Of a stretch of 64,000 bases of DNA, positions 1 to 8,943 are shown piece after piece; the first letter of the stretch is position 1, and the number at the start of each line of letters is the position of its first letter. The stretch covers positions 1,426,001-1,490,000 of the forward strand of contig NC_018010.1 in the NCBI RefSeq assembly GCF_000265405.1, written 5' to 3'. Source of the stretch: Belliella baltica DSM 15883 (GTDB lineage Bacteria > Bacteroidota > Bacteroidia > Cytophagales > Cyclobacteriaceae). The notes beneath the pieces were generated by a model. It had not been told where the DNA came from. It saw nothing but the letters and a program-made list of their open reading frames with translations, and searched no databases. Position numbers and translations under genes: made by a program.

Positions 1-1436
1 GTCGTCATGGTCATAATGAATCTGACGAACCGAAATTTACGCAGCCAGAGCTTTATAATATCATTTCTAAGCATTCAAACCCAAGAGAGATTTATGTAAA
101 GAGACTTTCTGAAAGAGGGGATCTTGATGCAAAAATTGCCAAGCAGATGGATGCTGAGTTTAGGCAATTGCTTCAGGATAGATTGAATATGGTGAAGGAA
201 AAACCTCTTCCGTATCAATTTACCAAGTTTGAGAAGGAGTGGCAATCACTTAGAAGATCAACACCTGAGGATTTTGAGCAATCTCCGGACACTTCCATTT
301 CTCAAGATTTTATCGAAAAAGTAGCTGATGCGATCACACACGTCCCAAAAGGTTTCAAGCCTATCAAGCAAATTGATATTCAGCTGAAACAAAGAAAAGA
401 CATGTTTTTCAATGCTAAATCATTGAACTGGGCTTCTGCTGAGTTACTGGCTTATGGTTCTTTGCTTTTGGAAGGGAAGACTGTTAGGTTGACTGGTCAG
501 GATGTTCAGAGAGGTACATTTTCTCACAGACATGCAGTAGTACATGACTCTACGACCAACAAGCCTTACAATTTCCTCAAGGAAATGAAGGATAGCAAGG
601 GTCAATTTTCCATCTACAATTCACTCCTATCAGAATATGCAGTATTAGGATTCGAATATGGCTATGCAATGGCAAGCCCAAATTCGCTAGCGATATGGGA
701 AGCGCAATTTGGAGATTTCGCTAATGGTGCACAGACTATGATTGATCAGTTTATCTCTTCTGGAGAATCTAAGTGGCAAAAAATGAATGGTTTGGTCATG
801 CTTCTTCCTCACGGATACGAAGGTCAAGGACCGGAACACTCTAATGCTCGCCCGGAGAGATTTTTGCAGCTTTCTGCGGAGTATAATATGGTTGTAGCAA
901 ACATTACCGAGCCTTCCAATTTCTTCCACTTATTGAGAAGACAAATGGCATGGGAATTTAGAAAGCCATGTATCGTGATGTCACCAAAATCACTTTTGAG
1001 ACATCCGAAGGTTGTTTCTCCAATTGAAGAATTCACCTCAGGTAGTTTTAGAGAAATAATTTTAGACAATACTGTCAAGGCTAAAGATGTGAGGCGCGTC
1101 CTTCTTTGTTCTGGGAAAATCTACTATGATCTTGAAGAAATGAGAGAAAAGGAAAAAGTAAAAGACGTAGCCATCATTAGAATTGAGCAACTCCATCCGC
1201 TTCCTAAAAAGCAAATGACCGAAGCCTTGAAAGCTTACAAAGATGCCGAGATCGTATGGGTTCAGGAAGAGCCAGAAAATATGGGATATTGGAATTACAT
1301 TTTAAGGATGCTATATAAAGAGCTTCCAATGGATGTTATTGCACGAAAAATGAGTGCTTCCCCAGCTACAGGCTACAACAAAGTCCATGTAGAAGAGCAA
1401 TTAAATATTGTTAAAAAAGCATTAAAACTTTCATAA
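1..1436 (+). CDS. sucA: 2-oxoglutarate dehydrogenase E1 component, C-terminal part
   Basis: This is the thiamine-diphosphate-dependent E1 subunit, which decarboxylates 2-oxoglutarate and passes the succinyl group to the lipoyl arm of SucB in the cytoplasmic TCA-cycle complex. The frame is open from base 3 and the 5' end lies outside the window. Upstream of the first in-window ATG usable as a start it already encodes the family signature RHGHNESDEPKFTQP, so 147 is not the true start. Further on come RGTFSHRHAVVHD, typical of the central transketolase domain, and a C-terminal domain with VQEEPENMGYWNY. sucB follows 112 bp downstream and lpd further on, as expected for the complex. The visible part is about half of a 900-930 aa protein. 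Identification is secure. Confidence 0.95.
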   Translation, partial: RHGHNESDEPKFTQPELYNIISKHSNPREIYVKRLSERGDLDAKIAKQMDAEFRQLLQDRLNMVKEKPLPYQFTKFEKEWQSLRRSTPEDFEQSPDTSISQDFIEKVADAITHVPKGFKPIKQIDIQLKQRKDMFFNAKSLNWASAELLAYGSLLLEGKTVRLTGQDVQRGTFSHRHAVVHDSTTNKPYNFLKEMKDSKGQFSIYNSLLSEYAVLGFEYGYAMASPNSLAIWEAQFGDFANGAQTMIDQFISSGESKWQKMNGLVMLLPHGYEGQGPEHSNARPERFLQLSAEYNMVVANITEPSNFFHLLRRQMAWEFRKPCIVMSPKSLLRHPKVVSPIEEFTSGSFREIILDNTVKAKDVRRVLLCSGKIYYDLEEMREKEKVKDVAIIRIEQLHPLPKKQMTEALKAYKDAEIVWVQEEPENMGYWNYILRMLYKELPMDVIARKMSASPATGYNKVHVEEQLNIVKKALKLS

Positions 1437-1441
1437 AAACC

Positions 1442-1474
1442 CCTAGCCAGCTTTTACTAAATAGCTGGCTTAGG
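1442..1474 (+). terminator. Intercistronic hairpin between sucA and sucB
   Basis: The arms AGCCAGCT (1445-1452) and AGCTGGCT (1463-1470) pair perfectly, and the outer CCTA/TAGG bases can extend the stem. Only a weak T stretch follows, so this may be a processing or attenuation hairpin rather than a strong terminator. Confidence 0.45.
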
Positions 1475-1548
1475 TTTAATTTAAATTTATTCATGTTAAA
1501 TTAACCTTAGATTCTGCAAATGAATTTGGGGGTAAAAAAGAAAAAACA

Positions 1549-3090
1549 ATGAGCCTAGAAATCAAAGTCCCTACCGTAGGGGAATCTATCAGTGAAGTGA
1601 CCATTGGACAGTGGTTCAAAAAAGACGGCGACTTCGTAGAAATGGATGAAGTGATCTGTGAATTGGAATCCGATAAAGCAACTTTTGAATTGGCAGCAGA
1701 GGCTGCAGGTATTTTGAAAACCATGGCAGCTGAAGGAGATATCTTAGAAATCGGTGCTGTGATCTGTGAAATCAATACTGATGGTCAAGCTGGAGGAAAA
1801 ATTGAAAAATCAGAAAAACCTGCTGAATCTTCTTCTTCATCTGCAGGAGGAAAAACTGGCGAGGTGAAAGATATGATCGTTCCAACAGTAGGTGAGTCGA
1901 TCACTGAAGTTACTTTGGCCAACTGGCTAAAAGCTGATGGAGATTATGTGGAATTGGACGAAATCATCGCTGAAGTAGATTCTGACAAAGCAACTTTTGA
2001 ACTTCCTGCGGAGGCAAATGGAATTTTGAGACATGTTGCACAGGAAGGCGATACGTTAGAAATCGGAGGATTGATCTGTAAGATTGAAGTGATGGAAGGT
2101 GGAGCACCAGCATCAGACGATTCTAAGGAAGAGGTCTCTGATAAATCTTCAGGTACATCTACATCTGATAAAGAAACTTATGCCACAGGTCATGCTTCTC
2201 CCGCAGCTACGAAGATTCTTGCAGAAAAAGGAATCAGTGCCAATGACGTGAAAGGAACTGGCAAGGATGGTAGAATCACGAAAGAAGATGCTGAAAAAGC
2301 TGAAAAATCTGCTCCTAAACCAGCAGCATCAAAACCAGCTGAATCCAAAAAAGAAGAAAAATCTGAAGCTGCTCCAAAGGTAGCTGGATCAAGAGATAGT
2401 AGAAGAGAGAAAATGACTTCTCTTCGAAAAACTGTTTCCAGAAGATTGGTTTCTGTGAAAAACGAAACAGCCATGTTGACCACGTTCAATGAAGTGAACA
2501 TGGGTCCAATCATGGAAATGAGAAAGAAATTCAAAGATCAATTCAAGGAGAAGCATGGTGTGAACCTTGGTTTCATGTCTTTCTTCACCAAAGCAGTATG
2601 CGTGGCATTGCAAGAATGGCCTGCTGTGAATGCTCAAATTGATGGAAACGAAATCGTTTATAATGATTTCTGTGATATTTCTATTGCTGTTTCTGCGCCA
2701 AAAGGACTTGTAGTTCCTGTCATCAGAAATGCTGAGGCCATGAGCTTTGAAGAAATCGAAAAAGAAGTAGTGAGATTGGCTACCAAAGCGAGAGACAATA
2801 AATTGTCTATTGAGGAAATGACAGGTGGTACATTCACTTTGACTAATGGTGGAATCTTCGGTTCCATGATGTCAACTCCGATCATCAACGCCCCTCAGTC
2901 AGCGATTCTTGGAATGCACAATATTGTAGAAAGACCAATGGCAGTTAACGGAGAAGTAAAAATCCTTCCAATGATGTACTTGGCACTTTCTTATGACCAC
3001 AGAATCATTGACGGCAGAGAATCCGTAAGCTTCCTGGTACGAGTGAAGCAGCTTCTTGAAGACCCGACGAGGCTGTTGTTTGGAGTCTAA
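1549..3090 (+). CDS. sucB: Dihydrolipoyllysine-residue succinyltransferase (E2) with two lipoyl domains
   Basis: This is the E2 core of the 2-oxoglutarate dehydrogenase complex, transferring succinyl from E1 to CoA through swinging lipoyl arms. Two tandem lipoyl domains are visible with lipoylation lysines at K43 (ESDKATFEL) and K147 (DSDKATFEL). They are separated by Ser/Gly- and Glu/Lys-rich linkers. A peripheral-subunit-binding segment lies near residues 215-250 ([13 protein letters not shown]...). The C-terminal catalytic domain ends with DHRIIDG, giving catalytic H484 and D488. At 513 aa it is longer than the about 400-aa single-lipoyl E2 of many bacteria, and the second lipoyl domain accounts for this. 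The symbol rests on the sucA neighbour; a generic 2-oxo acid dehydrogenase E2 is the alternative name. Confidence 0.93.
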   Translation: MSLEIKVPTVGESISEVTIGQWFKKDGDFVEMDEVICELESDKATFELAAEAAGILKTMAAEGDILEIGAVICEINTDGQAGGKIEKSEKPAESSSSSAGGKTGEVKDMIVPTVGESITEVTLANWLKADGDYVELDEIIAEVDSDKATFELPAEANGILRHVAQEGDTLEIGGLICKIEVMEGGAPASDDSKEEVSDKSSGTSTSDKETYATGHASPAATKILAEKGISANDVKGTGKDGRITKEDAEKAEKSAPKPAASKPAESKKEEKSEAAPKVAGSRDSRREKMTSLRKTVSRRLVSVKNETAMLTTFNEVNMGPIMEMRKKFKDQFKEKHGVNLGFMSFFTKAVCVALQEWPAVNAQIDGNEIVYNDFCDISIAVSAPKGLVVPVIRNAEAMSFEEIEKEVVRLATKARDNKLSIEEMTGGTFTLTNGGIFGSMMSTPIINAPQSAILGMHNIVERPMAVNGEVKILPMMYLALSYDHRIIDGRESVSFLVRVKQLLEDPTRLLFGV

Positions 3091-3097
3091 TGTCCTT

Positions 3098-3127
3098 AGT
3101 ACAAAGTACCAAGTACGATGTACAATG
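3098..3127 (+). repeat. Left inverted repeat flanking the four-helix-bundle gene
   Basis: This GTAC-rich block contains GTACCAAGTACGATGTACAA. Its reverse complement recurs with one mismatch at 3624-3655, and a degenerate relative lies at 52311-52345. The two copies bracket a single gene inserted between sucB and lpd. Confidence 0.7.
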
Positions 3128-3255
3128 ATTGGCATCACAGCTGCTGGAAAGCATTTTAAACCCTTATAATCGTTTAATTACAGCTAAAATCAGATAGGTT
3201 TATCTGTAAAGTTTTAAATTATAGTTTAATTTCTTTACACTTAAACCTATCTAAT

Positions 3256-3612
3256 ATGCATAGATACAAAGAACTACGAGTATGGCAAAAGGCCATAGAT
3301 TTGGCTGTAGAAGTTTACAGAATTACTGAAAAACTTCCTAAAGAGGAGAGGTATGGCTTAATTAGTCAAATGAATAGATCGGCTGTTTCTATTCCATCCA
3401 ATATTGCTAAAGGAGCAGGTAGAAATTTAGAAAAAGATTTTAACAATTTTCTGGGAATTGCCTTGGGGTCTTCCTTTGAGTTGGACACTCAGGTAATTAT
3501 TTCAAATAGGTTGGAGTACATTAAACAGCAAGATTTTGAGTATTTAGAAAATGAATTAGAACATCTTCAGAATATGATAACCAAGCTGAAGATGAGTTTG
3601 AATCTTCAATAA
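3256..3612 (+). CDS. Four-helix-bundle protein (S23 / 23S rRNA intervening-sequence family)
   Basis: The 118-aa product has the hallmarks of the four-helix-bundle family first seen in 23S rRNA intervening sequences. The N-terminal YKELRVWQKAIDLAVEVY and the motif QMNRSAVSIPSNIAKGAGR are diagnostic, and a helical C-terminus ends in Lys/Leu repeats. The biochemical role of stand-alone members is unknown; relatives act as accessory proteins in diversity-generating retroelements, but no reverse transcriptase is visible here. It splits sucB from lpd and is flanked by inverted GTAC-rich repeats, which suggests it arrived as a small mobile cassette (inference). The start ATG follows a T-rich leader, and no terminator separates it from lpd. 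Confidence 0.85.
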   Translation: MHRYKELRVWQKAIDLAVEVYRITEKLPKEERYGLISQMNRSAVSIPSNIAKGAGRNLEKDFNNFLGIALGSSFELDTQVIISNRLEYIKQQDFEYLENELEHLQNMITKLKMSLNLQ

Positions 3613-3623
3613 CCAACTAGGTG

Positions 3624-3655
3624 CTTTGTACATTGTACATGGTACTTGGTACAAA
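3624..3655 (+). repeat. Right inverted repeat flanking the four-helix-bundle gene
   Basis: The core CATGGTACTTGGTAC, preceded by TTGTA, is the reverse complement (one mismatch) of the block at 3098-3127. It ends 9 bp before the lpd start codon, so the repeat probably forms part of the lpd leader. Confidence 0.7.
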
Positions 3656-3664
3656 TAAAAAAAT

Positions 3665-5062
3665 ATGTACGACGTAATCGTAATTGGCTCCGGACCTGGA
3701 GGGTATGTGGCAGCTATCAGAGCAGCTCAATTGGGAATGAAAACTGCCATCATTGAAAAATATCCAACACTTGGCGGAACATGCTTGAATGTTGGCTGTA
3801 TTCCTTCAAAGGCACTTTTGGATTCATCTGAACATTACCACAATGCTGCTCACACTTTCAAAACGCATGGGATCAACTTGAGCAGCTTGAAAGTTGATTT
3901 GAAGCAGATGATCGCTAGAAAAGATGATGTTGTCAAGCAGAATGTGGATGGAATTGATTACTTGATGAAGAAAAATAAAATTGATGTTCATCAAGGTTTG
4001 GGTTCTTTTGTCGATAAAACAACTGTGAAGGTGACCAAGGATGACGGTTCTTCAGAAAATATCCAAGGCAAAAACATCATCATCGCCACAGGTTCAAAGC
4101 CTGCGTCACTTCCTTTTATCAAACTAGATAAAGACCGAGTGATTACTTCTACGGAAGCCTTGAAAATGAAAGAAATTCCTAAGCACCTGATCGTAATCGG
4201 TGGTGGTGTGATCGGAATGGAATTGGGTTCTGTTTATGGTAGAATGGGAGCGAAAGTTTCTGTTGTTGAGTACATGGATTCTTTAATTCCAACTATGGAC
4301 AGAACGATGGGCAAGGAATTGCAAAAGTCTTTGAAAAAATTGGGCTTTGAGTTTTTCTTGAAACATAAAGTGGTAGCAGTAGAAAGCAAAGGTAAAGAGG
4401 TAACAGTAAAAGCTGAGAATTCTAAAGGAGAAACCGTAGAATTGAAAGGTGATTATGTGCTGGTATCTATTGGCAGAAAACCTTACACTGAGGGATTGAA
4501 TGCTGAAGCTGCTGGAGTAAAAATCACCGATCGTGGACAAGTAGAAGTAGATAATCATTTGAGAACAAATGTGCCAAACATCTACGCTATCGGTGATGTA
4601 GTCAAAGGCGCAATGCTTGCGCACAAGGCTGAGGAAGAAGGAACTTTCGTAGCAGAAGTGATTGCAGGTCAAAAGCCGCATATCAATTATCTGCTGATTC
4701 CTGGAGTAGTTTACACTTGGCCGGAAGTAGCGGCAGTAGGATATACTGAAGAGCAATTGAAGGAGAAAGGGATCAAATACAAAGCTGGCAAGTTCCCATT
4801 CATGGCATCAGGTAGAGCAAGGGCATCAATGGATACAGATGGTTTGGTGAAGGTACTTGCTGATGCCGAGACAGATGAGATCTTAGGAGTTCACATGATC
4901 GGTCCAAGAACAGCTGATATGATTGCTGAAGCGGTTGTTGCCATGGAATTCCGTGCATCTGCTGAAGACATCGCTAGAATGTCACATGCACATCCAACTT
5001 ACACGGAAGCTTTCAAAGAAGCTTGTTTGGCTGCTACGGATAATAGGGCATTGCATATTTAG
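3665..5062 (+). CDS. lpd: Dihydrolipoyl dehydrogenase (E3)
   Basis: This FAD flavoprotein reoxidises the dihydrolipoyl arm of E2 with NAD+. The N-terminal FAD-binding motif IGSGPGGYVAAIRAAQ is present. The redox-active disulfide is C40/C45 in GGTCLNVGCIPSK. A second Rossmann motif, IGGGVIGMELGS, binds NAD, and YAIGDV is the second FAD contact. The C-terminal HAHPTYTEAF carries the catalytic His-Glu pair. At 465 aa it is full length. It follows sucA-sucB but is separated from them by the four-helix-bundle cassette. The gene could also serve pyruvate dehydrogenase, since E3 is commonly shared. Confidence 0.96.
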   Translation: MYDVIVIGSGPGGYVAAIRAAQLGMKTAIIEKYPTLGGTCLNVGCIPSKALLDSSEHYHNAAHTFKTHGINLSSLKVDLKQMIARKDDVVKQNVDGIDYLMKKNKIDVHQGLGSFVDKTTVKVTKDDGSSENIQGKNIIIATGSKPASLPFIKLDKDRVITSTEALKMKEIPKHLIVIGGGVIGMELGSVYGRMGAKVSVVEYMDSLIPTMDRTMGKELQKSLKKLGFEFFLKHKVVAVESKGKEVTVKAENSKGETVELKGDYVLVSIGRKPYTEGLNAEAAGVKITDRGQVEVDNHLRTNVPNIYAIGDVVKGAMLAHKAEEEGTFVAEVIAGQKPHINYLLIPGVVYTWPEVAAVGYTEEQLKEKGIKYKAGKFPFMASGRARASMDTDGLVKVLADAETDEILGVHMIGPRTADMIAEAVVAMEFRASAEDIARMSHAHPTYTEAFKEACLAATDNRALHI

Positions 5063-5069
5063 CAGTGGG

Positions 5070-5115
5070 AGGCATCTCGCTAAGGTAGCAAAGGTGCAGA
5101 GGACGCTGGAGAAAG
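5070..5115 (+). repeat. Degenerate dispersed repeat fragment
   Basis: The stretch CTCGCTAAGGTAGCAAAGG followed by TGCAGAGGACG resembles the AAGG-CACAAAGG type of dispersed noncoding repeat also seen at 7340-7460 and 63761-63870. It lies between lpd and its terminator. No reading frame is visible. Confidence 0.4.
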
Positions 5116-5187
5116 AAAATCTATATTTCTCTAATATCTTCTAAAAGTTCTGTCTACACCATAGACGGAAATAAATATAAAATTAAG

Positions 5188-5220
5188 AAACCCTTTGAGA
5201 TTTATCTTAAAGGGTTTTTG
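5188..5220 (+). terminator. Rho-independent terminator of lpd
   Basis: AAACCCTTTGAG pairs with CTTAAAGGGTTT with one imperfect pair, and a T run follows. It lies about 125 bp after lpd. Confidence 0.8.
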
Positions 5221-5292
5221 TGTTTTAGATTTAACTTTTTTACCTAAAAACCTTCATTTCAGAGGGCTATTTTAAATTTTTGTCTAGAAAAA

Positions 5293-5324
5293 TTTGCTTT
5301 AAGTATATATATATATATATATTG
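5293..5324 (+). promoter_or_regulatory. Candidate promoter with a (TA)9 run in its spacer
   Basis: TTTG at 5293-5296 fits a Bacteroidota -33 box. An uninterrupted TA run (5304-5322) fills most of the spacer and merges into TATATTG, one base short of the TAnnTTTG -7 consensus. The spacing of 21 bp depends on the number of TA units, so slippage would move the -7 box relative to the -33 box. Confidence 0.4.
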
Positions 5325-5363
5325 CTTTTATAAATATTATTTTAACCTAAAATTTTTGAAAAG

Positions 5364-5561
5364 ATGAAAAAATTGAAATTATTTACAGTAGCAACATCCT
5401 TATTTGGGATTTTAATTGTTGGATTTACCTTTATGGGTAGCCAAACAGCAGATGCGCAAAGTTCTTATCCAGTTTGCAACTATTCTGAGACAGGACCTTG
5501 TGAAGAACCTTCGACTGTAACAACTTGTCCATGCGAAGATGAAACTGTGATAATAAATTAA
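5364..5561 (+). CDS. Small secreted peptide with four cysteines
   Basis: This 65-aa product has a clear signal peptide: a lysine-rich start, a hydrophobic core (LFGILIVGFTFMG) and a likely cleavage site after ADA. The mature part of about 34 aa carries four cysteines in C-x7-C and CPC arrangements and is acidic. The layout resembles NVEALA-type and other short secreted peptides of Bacteroidota, which are commonly encoded just before 6-bladed beta-propeller lipoproteins, as here. I do not recognise a specific family, and a function cannot be assigned. The start is the ATG preceded by the A-rich AAAATTTTTGAAAAG leader. A hairpin follows at 5600-5634. Confidence 0.7.
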   Translation: MKKLKLFTVATSLFGILIVGFTFMGSQTADAQSSYPVCNYSETGPCEEPSTVTTCPCEDETVIIN

Positions 5562-5599
5562 AGAAAGAGAAATCAAGTTGTGAAATCAATCATTAAAAT

Positions 5600-5634
5600 A
5601 AATAATGGTGGGTATAAATTATCTACCATTATTT
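5600..5634 (+). terminator. Hairpin after the small peptide gene
   Basis: AAATAATGGT (5600-5609) pairs with ACCATTATTT (5625-5634), followed by an A/T-rich tail without a clean T run. It could weaken transcription into the downstream propeller gene, so that the peptide is made in excess (inference). Confidence 0.5.
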
Positions 5635-5749
5635 ATATATTTATTTATAAAATAAATATGTTTTATGATGATATATTTTTACGTTTCTGAATCCATTATT
5701 TATCAATACCCTTACGATTTCGTCGAAAAAAAATATTTAGAAAAAAATA

Positions 5750-6901
5750 ATGTCAAAAAAAGTAATTTTTATTTTTACTGTATTCTTAATTACATCTTGT
5801 AGTATTCGATCTGAAATAAGCGTAATCGATTTAAAATACACCGTCGAAGAGCGTATAGAAATTCTTTTAGATAGCATTTCAAGTCCCCTGAACTATCGGG
5901 TACAACTGTTAGAAACAGACTCAGGAAGAGTGTTGGCCACAATGGGTAGGTTTCCTTTTGGAATAAACTTTTATAATCTTGAAACAAAAAGTAAAATTCA
6001 TCAAATTTATCTTTCATCAGATGGGATTGACAAGGTTGGTGTATCCAATGGCTTTCATTTTCACAGTAACGACTCCATATTTATCACATCAGTTCCTGCG
6101 ACTATATCAATTTTTGATATAAATGGTAAGAAATCAAAGGATATAAAAATAGAAGGGACAGATCAATATGTGCAAACCATTTCATCTAAGAATTATAGGC
6201 CATTGATTATAGAGCAAAAAAGTTTTTATGGTGCCTATCCATTTATCACCAAACATTGGGAAACGGCTTTGAAAGATGTTTCTAAATTCAAACATTTATT
6301 TAAGTATAACCTAGAGAAATCCGATATAAAGTGGTTAAATTATTCTTTACCAGAAGGTTTTTGGGATCAAGGAATTTTTTCTCCTGAATTTAGTTATGTA
6401 TCGAAAGGAGATTCTATAATTACTTTTTTTAGTAGAGATTTGAGATTAAATGTTTTTTCTAAATCTCAAAATAAAATTATAGATACTAAAGAGCTGAAAA
6501 CACCCAATAGAATAGAATTTGCCAAATTCAAAGATAGACCTTACGGAGATGAAGGAGTAATAAAGGAGTTAGAAAATGGAGTTATAAAAGGGGCACTGTA
6601 TGATAATTTTAGAGATGTTTACTACGTAATCTATGAGCTACCTATAAATCCAGAGTTGTATTCATTAAGTTTATTGCAGTTATATACGAACAGGCCTGAA
6701 TTTAAAATTTTTCTTTTGGATTCTAATTTTGACTATCAAGGTGAAATTTTATTCAAAGGTTTTGCCGCAAATCCAAATGAAATATTTTTTGGAAAGAAGG
6801 GCTTATATATTTCTTCTAACCATCAATACAATCAGAATTTTAATGAGAATTATTTGATTTATGATATTATCAGATTTGAAGGATTAAATTATGAAGACTA
6901 A
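5750..6901 (+). CDS. Beta-propeller lipoprotein (DUF4221 / 6-bladed propeller-like)
   Basis: The 383-aa product starts with a lipoprotein signal (hydrophobic stretch and ITSC, lipidated C17). The rest is made of repeated short beta-strand segments such as IFDINGKKSKDIKIEG and FLLDSNFDYQGEILFKG, the pattern of the TolB-like 6-bladed propellers (DUF4221, BF3164-like) that abound in Bacteroidota. It is probably anchored in the outer membrane or periplasm. It overlaps the next lipoprotein gene by 11 bp, so the two are translationally coupled. Family assignment is by overall pattern and moderately sure; the ligand is unknown. Confidence 0.65.
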   Translation: MSKKVIFIFTVFLITSCSIRSEISVIDLKYTVEERIEILLDSISSPLNYRVQLLETDSGRVLATMGRFPFGINFYNLETKSKIHQIYLSSDGIDKVGVSNGFHFHSNDSIFITSVPATISIFDINGKKSKDIKIEGTDQYVQTISSKNYRPLIIEQKSFYGAYPFITKHWETALKDVSKFKHLFKYNLEKSDIKWLNYSLPEGFWDQGIFSPEFSYVSKGDSIITFFSRDLRLNVFSKSQNKIIDTKELKTPNRIEFAKFKDRPYGDEGVIKELENGVIKGALYDNFRDVYYVIYELPINPELYSLSLLQLYTNRPEFKIFLLDSNFDYQGEILFKGFAANPNEIFFGKKGLYISSNHQYNQNFNENYLIYDIIRFEGLNYED

Positions 6902-7307
6902 TGCAATGGCATTGTTGGGTATGATCCTATTTTTTTTGTTAGGTTGTAAGCAAGGAAGCAATGATTACGATTTCATCCATACGCAATTCGATATTCCTGA
7001 ATCGGTAGATTGGGTTTTGGTGATAAATCCATCAGCATGTAAAGGATGTTTGGACAATTTGTTCAGCCAAATTTATGAAGCAAATTTAAGTAGAGGTGCT
7101 TTACTTATTATCAGTCCTAGTTCTAAGACCTATCTCAGCAACCCACATCTTTCCCAATTAGACATTCCCATTTTATTTGATACTAAAAGATTCTTGATTA
7201 CTGACGGATTATTTGATGTATCGGACGAGTTAATTCTCTTAAAATCGGACAAATCTCAAAAGTTCAGTACAGATGATTGGACTTCGCTTCAAGAAAATTT
7301 GGATTAA
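6891..7307 (+). CDS. Thioredoxin-like lipoprotein with a CxxC motif
   Basis: The 138-aa lipoprotein has a lipobox ending LLGC (C19). A beta-strand (WVLVINPSA) leads into C50-K-G-C53, placed like the CxxC after the first strand of a thioredoxin fold. The rest (alpha-beta pattern, IPILFDTKRFLI) is consistent with a short thioredoxin-like domain, although no cis-Pro motif is obvious. It may act on the cysteines of the secreted peptide encoded at the head of the operon (inference from gene order). It could instead be an uncharacterised lipoprotein that happens to carry two cysteines. Confidence 0.55.
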   Translation: MKTNAMALLGMILFFLLGCKQGSNDYDFIHTQFDIPESVDWVLVINPSACKGCLDNLFSQIYEANLSRGALLIISPSSKTYLSNPHLSQLDIPILFDTKRFLITDGLFDVSDELILLKSDKSQKFSTDDWTSLQENLD

Positions 7308-7469
7308 CCTTTTATTGGGTCCAGTTTAAAGAATAAAATCAAAAGCATCACAAATCATACACAGAGCACAAGGGTTTTGCTAACTACTTCTTAAAATTCA
7401 CTACTAGATACGTCCCTATTTACCTTCGTGAAACCGTATTGTCCCTTAGTGTTTAAATTTCGTGAGACC
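7308..7469. repeat. Intergenic region with dispersed-repeat fragments
   Basis: This gap lies between convergent genes. It holds pieces of the repeat family seen at the end of the window, such as CACAGAGCACAAGGG and CCTTCGTGAAACC with CCCTTAGTG. No terminator or reading frame is convincing. Confidence 0.4.
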
Positions 7470-8774
7470 TTATATACTGATAAGCAAATACTTTTTAAAC
7501 TCTTGAAAATCATTTTTCAATGGAGTAGTTTTCTTTTCTCCTTTCATAAATTTTTCTAATCTCTCGGGAAGTTCAAGCTTCAGCCCTAAGGTTTCTTCTA
7601 CCACATTTCTAAACTTTCCAGGGTGGGCAGTTTCTAAAAATATACCCACAAATTGATCAGGATTCTGCTTTCTAAAGTTCCTTAAACCCAAATAGCCCAC
7701 CGCACCATGGGGATCCATGATATAGTTGCTGTTTTCTTTGACTTTCAACATTCCATATTTGGTATCTTGATCTTCAAAGTAGAAGCCTTTCACCTTTTCT
7801 CTAAATAGCTTTTCATCATTGTCATACAAGGCGAGGAGTCTGAAAAAATTACTTGGATTTCCCACGTCCATGCTGTTGCTGATGGTTTGCATTGAAGATT
7901 TTGTGATAAATGGATTTCCAGCCAAGTAATTTGGAACGACTTTGTTAACATTGGTAGAGGCTATGAATACATCAATGGGTAAGCCCATTCTTTCTGCCAA
8001 AATTCCTGCTCCTAGATTTCCAAAATTTCCACTAGGAACAGATACAGCTATTTTTTTATCTGTTTGAGGTAGTCTTGAATAGGCATAGAAATAGTACAAA
8101 CATTGTGGAATCCATCGCGCAATATTTATGGAATTCGCAGACGTTAGAAGCATTTTTTCATTGAGTTCTTTATCCAAAAATGCTTCTTTAACCATTTTTT
8201 GACAATCGTCAAAAACTCCATCTACTTCAAGCGTGGTAATATTCTCTCCTAATGTGGTGAATTGCTTTTCTTGAAGCTCACTGACTTTTCCTTTTGGGTA
8301 AAGAATGATCACTTCTACGTTTGGAACTTTATAAAACCCATTCGCTACAGCACTTCCTGTGTCTCCTGAAGTTGCTACAAGCACACGAACATTTCTTTCT
8401 TCGCCTTTCATCAAGATCGACATCAATTTGGAGCAAAAACGAGCACCAAAATCCTTGAAAGCCAATGTTGGTCCATGAAAAAGTTCAAGGCTATAAACAT
8501 CCTCTTCAACCTTGACCAAAGGTGCATCAAAAGTCAACGTATGATCTACAAGCTCTTTGATTTGCTCTTTTGTCAAATCCTCACCAAAAAGTTCGGTAAT
8601 TACATGGTAACCAATCTCAAGGAAACTTAAGTTTGGTAAATCTTGAATAAAGTCTTTAGATAAAACTGGGATTTTTTCAGGCATGTATAAACCTTGATCA
8701 GGCGCAAGACCTCTGATCACAGCCTCTTTGAGACTGACCGAATGTTTTGGATTATTGGTACTATAAAAGTTCAT
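7470..8774 (-). CDS. thrC: Threonine synthase
   Basis: This PLP enzyme converts O-phosphohomoserine to threonine, the last step of the pathway. The PLP-binding lysine is K107 in GPTLAFKDFGARF. The phosphate-binding region VATSGDTGSAVANGF and the later SVPSGNFGNLGAG motif are also present. At 434 aa it has the usual length of the class I enzyme. It is the third gene of thrA-thrB-thrC and is separated from thrB by 169 bp, which contain no clear terminator. Confidence 0.95.
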   Translation of the reverse strand: MNFYSTNNPKHSVSLKEAVIRGLAPDQGLYMPEKIPVLSKDFIQDLPNLSFLEIGYHVITELFGEDLTKEQIKELVDHTLTFDAPLVKVEEDVYSLELFHGPTLAFKDFGARFCSKLMSILMKGEERNVRVLVATSGDTGSAVANGFYKVPNVEVIILYPKGKVSELQEKQFTTLGENITTLEVDGVFDDCQKMVKEAFLDKELNEKMLLTSANSINIARWIPQCLYYFYAYSRLPQTDKKIAVSVPSGNFGNLGAGILAERMGLPIDVFIASTNVNKVVPNYLAGNPFITKSSMQTISNSMDVGNPSNFFRLLALYDNDEKLFREKVKGFYFEDQDTKYGMLKVKENSNYIMDPHGAVGYLGLRNFRKQNPDQFVGIFLETAHPGKFRNVVEETLGLKLELPERLEKFMKGEKKTTPLKNDFQEFKKYLLISI

Positions 8775-8943
8775 AAGAATTATAACTTAGTATAAAATAT
8801 TATATAAAATCACCTCTTCATTATTTTTTCACTTATAACAGTGTTTAAAGTTTCTTTAATCAGCTGTTGACAATCGACAGAGGACTGATGATAAATAATT
8901 CAGGTGTTTACTTTCTGAGATCATAGCGTATAAACACAACGCT

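Noticed and set aside
3256..3612. Diversity-generating retroelement accessory gene (avd)
   Set aside because: The four-helix-bundle family includes Avd, but there is no reverse transcriptase or template/variable repeat in the vicinity.
4283..4756. 157-codon minus-strand frame inside lpd
   Set aside because: It lies wholly inside a well-supported gene, is rich in Phe/Tyr/Ser as antisense frames are, and matches no family.
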